DNA of 11,104 bases from an uncultured Veillonella sp. (GTDB taxonomy: Bacteria; Bacillota; Negativicutes; Veillonellales; Veillonellaceae): the NCBI GenBank assembly GCA_959608595.1, contig CAUHTB010000007.1:1-11104 (forward strand), read 5' to 3'. Made by a program: the position numbers and the translations under genes. Shown here piece by piece: positions 7,283 through 11,104 of the stretch (positions within the stretch are counted from its first letter, which is position 1; each line of letters begins with the position of its first letter). A model generated the notes under the pieces. That model saw only the letters and a program-made list of their open reading frames with translations. It had not been told where the DNA came from and ran no database searches.

Positions 7283-8182
7283 GTGAACATCGAGAAAAAA
7301 GGATTATTATTCTTATCCTATGGTAGCCCTTCAAGTAAGGATGATTTAGTGCCATACATGACGAGTATTCGTCATGGTCGCGTGCCGACCGATGCTGAAG
7401 TTGCAAATCTTACCCATCGTTATGATGTCATTGGTCAGTGGTCCAACGTAGAATTACAAACGATGGCAGAACGTCAATATAATAGACTGCTTACGTTGTT
7501 GCCATCCATACCATCGGCCATTGGATATCTTCATATGAAGCCGTCCATTGCTGATGCGGTAGATGCATTAGTCAAACAAGGTGTAGAGCATATTATCGCT
7601 ATCGTAACGGCCCCATTCTTTACGTCTCTTGGTACTGGTGCTTATGAGAAACAAGTGCAGGCTGCAATTGGTGACTTTCAAGATGTAACCTTTGATGTTA
7701 TTCGTGCTTGGTGGGATCAACCTTCCTTTATCGAGTATTGGGTAAAAGCAGTTTCAGACTGCATCAATGACACTAAAGATGTATTTGTTATTTTTAGTGC
7801 TCATAGCATACCTCTTATTAATAGTCATAATGCAGACTCTTATGCATTGGCCTTAGAGGAAAGTGCAAAAGAAATCGCTCAACGTTGTGATTTGGAACAG
7901 TGGTCTGTAGCTTGGCAGAGCGCAGCCCCTCACGGACAATGGTTAGGGCCAACCGTAGCGGAAGCAATCAATCAATCTTTGCGTAGTGGTGCGATACATA
8001 TAGTCTTTGTGCCATTTGGCTTTGTAAGCAATCATGTAGAGGTGTTGTACGATAATGATGTAGAGTGCAAAGAACTCGTTGATGCTGGCGGCGCTGTATA
8101 TATGCGTGCAGAAATGCCGAATTGTGATGAAACATTCTTGCAAGCGATGGCGAGTGCAATAATAGAAAGGATTCATTCGTGA
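7283..8182 (+). CDS. hemH: Ferrochelatase, probably coproporphyrin type
   Basis: Inserts ferrous iron into a porphyrin. With hemQ nearby the substrate is expected to be coproporphyrin III, which makes it CpfC. It has 299 residues, slightly short of the Bacillus enzyme. The N-terminus LLFLSYGSP matches the family LLxxxYGTP. FSAHSIP carries the catalytic H174, and GFVSNHVEVLYDND carries E253; these correspond to His183 and Glu264 of B. subtilis. The WQSAAPHGQWLGP region is also typical. The usual IGGxSPL segment reads IGQWSNV, a mild departure. Start: GTG with AGGGG (7271-7275) 7 nt upstream, overlapping the hemE end. A longer frame open from 7184 lies inside hemE and is not needed. The stop overlaps the hemY start by 4 nt, so the two are coupled. 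Confidence 0.95.
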   Translation: MNIEKKGLLFLSYGSPSSKDDLVPYMTSIRHGRVPTDAEVANLTHRYDVIGQWSNVELQTMAERQYNRLLTLLPSIPSAIGYLHMKPSIADAVDALVKQGVEHIIAIVTAPFFTSLGTGAYEKQVQAAIGDFQDVTFDVIRAWWDQPSFIEYWVKAVSDCINDTKDVFVIFSAHSIPLINSHNADSYALALEESAKEIAQRCDLEQWSVAWQSAAPHGQWLGPTVAEAINQSLRSGAIHIVFVPFGFVSNHVEVLYDNDVECKELVDAGGAVYMRAEMPNCDETFLQAMASAIIERIHS

Positions 8183-9909
8183 ATGTAACAATAGTGGGCG
8201 GTGGCCTAACCGGATTGACAGCGGCTTATTATTTAGGCCATGCAAAGCCGGACTGGACCATTACTCTTTATGAACAAGCACCACGATTTGGTGGGAAAAT
8301 ACAAACACAACGCGTCGATGACTTCGTGGTAGAGCTGGGACCTGATTCTTACTTAGGCCGTAAAACGGAAATGACGGATCTCGTCTATGATCTCGGCTTA
8401 GGGGACACCCTTGTATCGAATGAAACAGGGCAAGCCTTTGTGTATGACAAAGGTTCTATTCATCCTATTCCAGGGGGCTCTATCATGGGCATCCCTACGG
8501 AAATGATGCCTTTTGTGAAAGCAACGCTTATTTCTTGGCCTGGCAAATTGCGAGCTGGTTTAGATTACTTTAAAAAGCCATACCAGCTAGATAAAAATGG
8601 AGATGTATCTATTGGTCATTTCTTTCAATACCATTTAGGTCAAGAAATGATGGATAAGCTCATCGAGCCTCTATTGGCGGGTATCTATGGCGGCGACATT
8701 TATAAAATTAGCTTGTTATCTACATTCCCTCATTTTATTCAAGTAGAACAAAAATACGGGAATATGGTAAAAGGCATGATGGCTGCTAAGATGGGCCACT
8801 CTAAAGCGGGGGTTACTAAAGCGGCTAAAGGTGCCGTAGCTGAAGGCGACGTACCGCGTGCTGGTAAAGGGACTATGACAGACCGTCAATTCGAAAGTCA
8901 TGAAGCAAAGTCTAGTCAAACTGCATCTACGAATAATAGTTCAAACAGTTCTGGCTATGCCACAAATACTAGTCCACACCGACAAACTAGTAAGGTTCAA
9001 GCGGATATGGCGAGCCGAAAGGGGACTGCTGCTCAATCTGGTATGTTCCGCCAATTGACAGGCGGCCTTGAAAGCGTTATTACTGCTATCGTTGATGCCA
9101 TGCCTAGTAATGTGAACTTGTATACAGGTACGCTAGTTTCTAATATTCGATATGTTGAAGGTATGTATGCTATCGATGTGGAGAACTCTGGAAACGATGC
9201 TTGTGGCTGTCAGTCTCATTCTAAATCTATTAGAACTGCGTCTATTAATGCTGAGAACAGGGTAGAAGCTAGTGATTCTAATACAGATTCAGCTACAGAG
9301 GTACTCCTTGATAAAGCTCCTGCTATGGCGGATCATGTGATTATCGCGACACCACCTGCGACATATAATCAGTGGTTTAAGGATGACGAAGGCTTTGATT
9401 TCTTGCGCTCCATGGAACAGTCGAGCTGTGCTATTGCTATTATGGCCTTTGATAAAGCTACCTTTGATGGTGACTTAAAAGGTTCGGGCCTCTTGATTAC
9501 ACGCAATACAGATACACCTCTTACAGCGTGTACTATTCTTAATCAAAAATGGCCTCAAACAACGCCTGACGATAAAATCGTATTGCGCGTCTTTATTGGA
9601 AAACCCGGCAATGATGTAGTAGAGCATCTCGATGATAAGGACCTTTCAGAATTGGCAGTAAAAGAAATTCAACGCATTATGAGTTTCTCCACGCAACCGG
9701 AATGGGTGCGCATCAATCGTCTCATTCACTGCATGCCGCAATATAATGTAGGACATCGAGCAGGCATCACAGCAGTGCGTGAACATGTGGCAAAACACTA
9801 TCCAAATTTACATCTCATTGGTACACCATTTGATGGCATCGGTATTCCTGATGGTGTGAAGCAAGCGAAAGAACTCGTAGAGTCTATTGTGGATAGTAAT
9901 GAAAGTTAA
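8179..9909 (+). CDS. hemY: Coproporphyrinogen/protoporphyrinogen oxidase with two low-complexity insertions
   Basis: An FAD-dependent enzyme (also called cgoX or hemG) that takes six electrons from coproporphyrinogen III to give coproporphyrin III. In the characterised family oxygen is the acceptor and peroxide the product. The N-terminal dinucleotide fold is GGGLTGL (G7, G9, G12), followed by FGGKIQTQR; the C-terminal FAD contact is GTPFDGIGIPDG (548-559). At 576 residues it is about 100 longer than Bacillus HemY. The excess lies in two Ser/Thr/Ala/Asn-rich stretches, about 204-287 and 335-383, which look disordered and interrupt the domain where homologs have short loops. The frame stays open and the flanking core is intact, so it should be functional. 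Start: GTG with AAAGG 8 nt upstream, overlapping the hemH stop as GTGA. Confidence 0.93.
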   Translation: MNVTIVGGGLTGLTAAYYLGHAKPDWTITLYEQAPRFGGKIQTQRVDDFVVELGPDSYLGRKTEMTDLVYDLGLGDTLVSNETGQAFVYDKGSIHPIPGGSIMGIPTEMMPFVKATLISWPGKLRAGLDYFKKPYQLDKNGDVSIGHFFQYHLGQEMMDKLIEPLLAGIYGGDIYKISLLSTFPHFIQVEQKYGNMVKGMMAAKMGHSKAGVTKAAKGAVAEGDVPRAGKGTMTDRQFESHEAKSSQTASTNNSSNSSGYATNTSPHRQTSKVQADMASRKGTAAQSGMFRQLTGGLESVITAIVDAMPSNVNLYTGTLVSNIRYVEGMYAIDVENSGNDACGCQSHSKSIRTASINAENRVEASDSNTDSATEVLLDKAPAMADHVIIATPPATYNQWFKDDEGFDFLRSMEQSSCAIAIMAFDKATFDGDLKGSGLLITRNTDTPLTACTILNQKWPQTTPDDKIVLRVFIGKPGNDVVEHLDDKDLSELAVKEIQRIMSFSTQPEWVRINRLIHCMPQYNVGHRAGITAVREHVAKHYPNLHLIGTPFDGIGIPDGVKQAKELVESIVDSNES

Positions 9910-9929
9910 TATTAATAAATAATTATAAG

Positions 9930-9968
9930 AAAAGGCTCCATATGCTATAATAGTATATGGAGTCTTTT
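9930..9968. terminator. Bidirectional intrinsic terminator between hemY and hemQ
   Basis: An 18-bp stem (two G-U pairs) with a 3-nt loop, flanked by an A-run on the left and a T-run on the right, 20 nt after the hemY stop. It separates hemQ from the hemEHY operon. Its loop region contains TGCTATAAT (9943-9951), an extended -10 sequence, though no good -35 lies upstream. Confidence 0.85.
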
Positions 9969-10002
9969 CGATTCTTAAAGTAATAGATATATATCATTTT
10001 AA

Positions 10003-10008
10003 TATAAT
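10003..10008 (+). promoter_or_regulatory. Candidate -10 box of hemQ
   Basis: A perfect TATAAT hexamer 23 nt before the hemQ ATG. No good -35 hexamer is seen at 16-18 nt upstream, and a start from here would leave a leader of only about 17 nt, just enough to include the AGGAG at 10019-10023. Confidence 0.4.
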
Positions 10009-10031
10009 CACTATAGATAGGAGTGATCACA

Positions 10032-10763
10032 ATGGGAAAAGCAATCCCTACAGTAGAAGGTTGGCATAGCCAACACATGGTCTTTGCCATGGATTTCAGC
10101 GCATGGAACTGCTTTACAGCTGAAGAAAAAGCAGAAGCACGCAACGAATTAAAAGCATTTTTAACGGATCTTGAAGCTAAACATCAAGCTAAAGAAGGTA
10201 GCTATGCATTCTATGATTGTAATGGCGCAAAAGGGGACTTAATCCTATGGATTCTTGGTCCATCCCTTGAATACTTGGCGCAAGTAGAACGCAAATTCCG
10301 TCGTTTGGCTATTGCAAGCGTATTAGTGCAAACATATTCCTATACATCTGTAACAGAAGTAAGTGCTTACGTTAAAGCTAAACTCGATACAGAAGAAGTT
10401 AACCAAAAACTATACCCTCATGTACCTCGTGACAAATACATCTGCTTCTATAATATGAGCAAAAAACGTGAAGGTGATGACAACTGGTTCATGCTACCAC
10501 CGCAAGAACGAGGCATGTTGATGAAATCTCACGGTGAACTTGGTAAAACATACTTAGACGTTTTATCCGAATTTACAACAGGTGGCTGTGGCCTAGACGA
10601 CTGGGAATGGGGCATTACAATCTTCAGTAATGACGACATCCAATTCAAAAAAATCGTATATGATATGCGCTTTGAAGTAGCCAGTGCAAAATACGGCATC
10701 TTCAGCGACTTCTACGTTGGTACCATCATCGACGATGCACTACTAGAAGAAATCTTTGGATAA
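10032..10763 (+). CDS. hemQ: Coproheme decarboxylase (HemQ/ChdC), chlorite dismutase family
   Basis: Decarboxylates two propionates of Fe-coproporphyrin III to make heme b, using peroxide; cytosolic, pentameric in known members. The 243 residues match Firmicute HemQ in length. Seen here: CFYNMSKKR with catalytic Y140 and M142 (Listeria Tyr147 and Met149), KSHG with proximal heme ligand H167 (His174), DDWEWG, and QFKKIVYDMRFEVASAKYG. The distal residue equivalent to Listeria Gln187 is Glu180, by an ungapped alignment from H167 to the DDxEWG motif. Start: the ATG at 10032 has AGGAG (10019-10023) 8 nt upstream; a GTG at 10023 is inside that site and is rejected. It is a separate unit between two terminators, downstream of hemEHY, completing the coproporphyrin-dependent branch. 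Not a chlorite dismutase, since it lacks the distal Arg. Confidence 0.96.
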   Translation: MGKAIPTVEGWHSQHMVFAMDFSAWNCFTAEEKAEARNELKAFLTDLEAKHQAKEGSYAFYDCNGAKGDLILWILGPSLEYLAQVERKFRRLAIASVLVQTYSYTSVTEVSAYVKAKLDTEEVNQKLYPHVPRDKYICFYNMSKKREGDDNWFMLPPQERGMLMKSHGELGKTYLDVLSEFTTGGCGLDDWEWGITIFSNDDIQFKKIVYDMRFEVASAKYGIFSDFYVGTIIDDALLEEIFG

Positions 10764-10793
10764 AAAAGGGGACTGCTTGGCAGTCCCTTTATT
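10764..10793 (+). terminator. Intrinsic terminator of hemQ
   Basis: An 11-bp stem (10766-10776 with 10780-10790, core GGGACTGC/GCAGTCCC, one G-U pair) with a 3-nt loop, then TTTATT, directly after the hemQ stop. Confidence 0.9.
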
Positions 10794-10798
10794 CTGAT

Positions 10799-10827
10799 TT
10801 GACGATATATATCTTTATCTCTATAAT
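10799..10827 (+). promoter_or_regulatory. Strong promoter downstream of hemQ
   Basis: TTGACG (10799-10804), exactly 17 nt, TATAAT (10822-10827): one mismatch from the sigma-70/SigA consensus with ideal spacing. The predicted start is near 10834. No open reading frame follows, so it probably drives an RNA. Confidence 0.8.
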
Positions 10828-10833
10828 ATAAAT

Positions 10834-10938
10834 AGATAGTCAGACGAGTAGGACGTCAGGCGCATCTCAAAAACTAATTATCTAGGAAATGGCCTTTCTG
10901 TTTATCTAATTACCCATGATAACGGAGGGCTATTTTTT
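10834..10938 (+). ncRNA. Putative small RNA or attenuated leader, about 105 nt
   Basis: The stretch is bounded by the strong promoter at 10799-10827 and the terminator hairpin at 10887-10938. The 5' part holds a short hairpin GACG (10843-10846) with CGTC (10854-10857), and AGATA (10834-10838 region) can pair with TATCT just before the terminator. The only start-codon frame is a six-codon one at 10889-10909 without a properly spaced ribosome binding site. It matches no riboswitch or housekeeping RNA I recognise. It could be a trans-acting RNA or the terminated leader of a gene past the window. Confidence 0.5.
10887..10938 (+). terminator. Long U-tailed terminator hairpin of the putative small RNA
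   Basis: The arm 10887-10906 pairs with 10918-10935 over about 18 bp, with a few G-U pairs and two single-T bulges, closing an 11-nt loop. It is followed by TTTTTT (10933-10938). The minus strand lacks an equal T-run, so it works for rightward transcripts. It lies about 100 nt beyond the hemQ terminator, so it needs its own upstream promoter. Confidence 0.75.
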
Positions 10939-10955
10939 ATTTCCTTTTTAATGAA

Positions 10956-10964
10956 TGCTATAAT
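10956..10964 (+). promoter_or_regulatory. Candidate extended -10 promoter
   Basis: TGCTATAAT, a full extended -10 element, lies 18 nt past the small RNA terminator. The -35 region at the right distance (TTTATT) is poor. It would transcribe rightward toward the GC-rich end of the window. A third TATAAT is at 11006-11011 without a -35. Confidence 0.4.
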
Positions 10965-11057
10965 TTTGAGCAGAAAATTTGATGTTCGTACTGCACTGCG
11001 TAAAATATAATTCACTATATCTGAGCATCTTATTTACAACTATATTTTTATAAAAGA

Positions 11058-11104
11058 GAACCCCGCATCGATCCGACTTACGAGGTCAAGGCCCTAGGCC
11101 GCAG
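11058..11104. other. Abruptly GC-rich window end, unidentified
   Basis: About 64% GC (30 of 47) after roughly 100 bases of very AT-rich DNA. GGCC-CTA-GGCC (11090-11099 region) is self-complementary. Reading frames are short on both strands. The shift resembles the edge of a structured RNA gene or a different sequence type, but it is cut off and I recognise no family. The preceding 10965-11057 is AT-rich with nothing clear. Confidence 0.3.

Noticed and set aside
10023..10031. GTG start for hemQ at 10023
   Set aside because: The GTG overlaps the AGGAG ribosome binding site that serves the ATG at 10032.
10889..10909. Six-codon leader peptide in the small RNA region
   Set aside because: The nearest AGG is only 2-3 nt from the ATG, and the codons show no regulatory run such as repeated His, Trp or Leu.
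10834..10938. Known riboswitch or T-box leader
   Set aside because: I find none of the conserved cores I know for T-box, SAM, TPP, FMN, cobalamin, fluoride or guanidine elements.
11058..11104. tRNA, tmRNA or RNase P RNA edge
   Set aside because: No T-loop GTTCGAATC, CCA end or RNase P conserved block is visible in the short stretch present.

Overview
The window looks like a chromosomal segment of a low-to-moderate GC anaerobic Firmicute, most likely a Negativicute such as Veillonella. This is an inference from gene content, codon style, AGGAG-type ribosome binding sites and the Bacillus-like yhaO/yhaN and coproporphyrin-type heme genes; no rRNA or other taxonomic marker is present. I see no IS element, phage gene or CRISPR array. 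It reads mostly as housekeeping DNA.

Layout. (1) 108-470 (+): a small exported protein, closed by a strong terminator at 471-510. (2) 589-1617 (-): bioB, biotin synthase, converging on that terminator. Its promoter is overlapped by a BirA-type inverted repeat. (3) 1928-6071 (+): a two-gene operon with an 11-bp overlap, a YhaO-type metallophosphoesterase (SbcD/Mre11-like) and a YhaN-type AAA ATPase (SbcC/Rad50-like). The ATPase has a pair of membrane segments where Rad50 has a zinc hook. (4) 6235-9909 (+): hemE-hemH-hemY, tightly packed (4-nt gap, then 4-nt overlap), all three starting with TTG or GTG codons. (5) A bidirectional-looking terminator, then hemQ (10032-10763) as its own unit with a strong terminator. 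(6) 10794-11104: no protein gene. It holds a textbook promoter (TTGACG-17-TATAAT) followed about 105 nt later by a long U-tailed hairpin, so a probable small RNA or attenuated leader, then a second extended -10, then an abruptly GC-rich final 47 bases.

How it works together. HemE makes coproporphyrinogen III, HemY/CgoX oxidises it to coproporphyrin III, HemH/CpfC inserts iron, and HemQ/ChdC decarboxylates coproheme to heme b. The late coproporphyrin-dependent pathway is therefore complete here; early steps (hemA to hemD) must lie elsewhere. YhaO and YhaN would form a nuclease-ATPase complex.

Most worth checking: the undescribed transcription unit at 10799-10938; the BioB cysteine pattern (Ser in place of an auxiliary-cluster Cys plus extra Cys residues, suggestive of the anaerobe-type enzyme); the BirA-like operator on the bioB promoter; Glu instead of the usual distal Gln in HemQ; and two low-complexity insertions in HemY.
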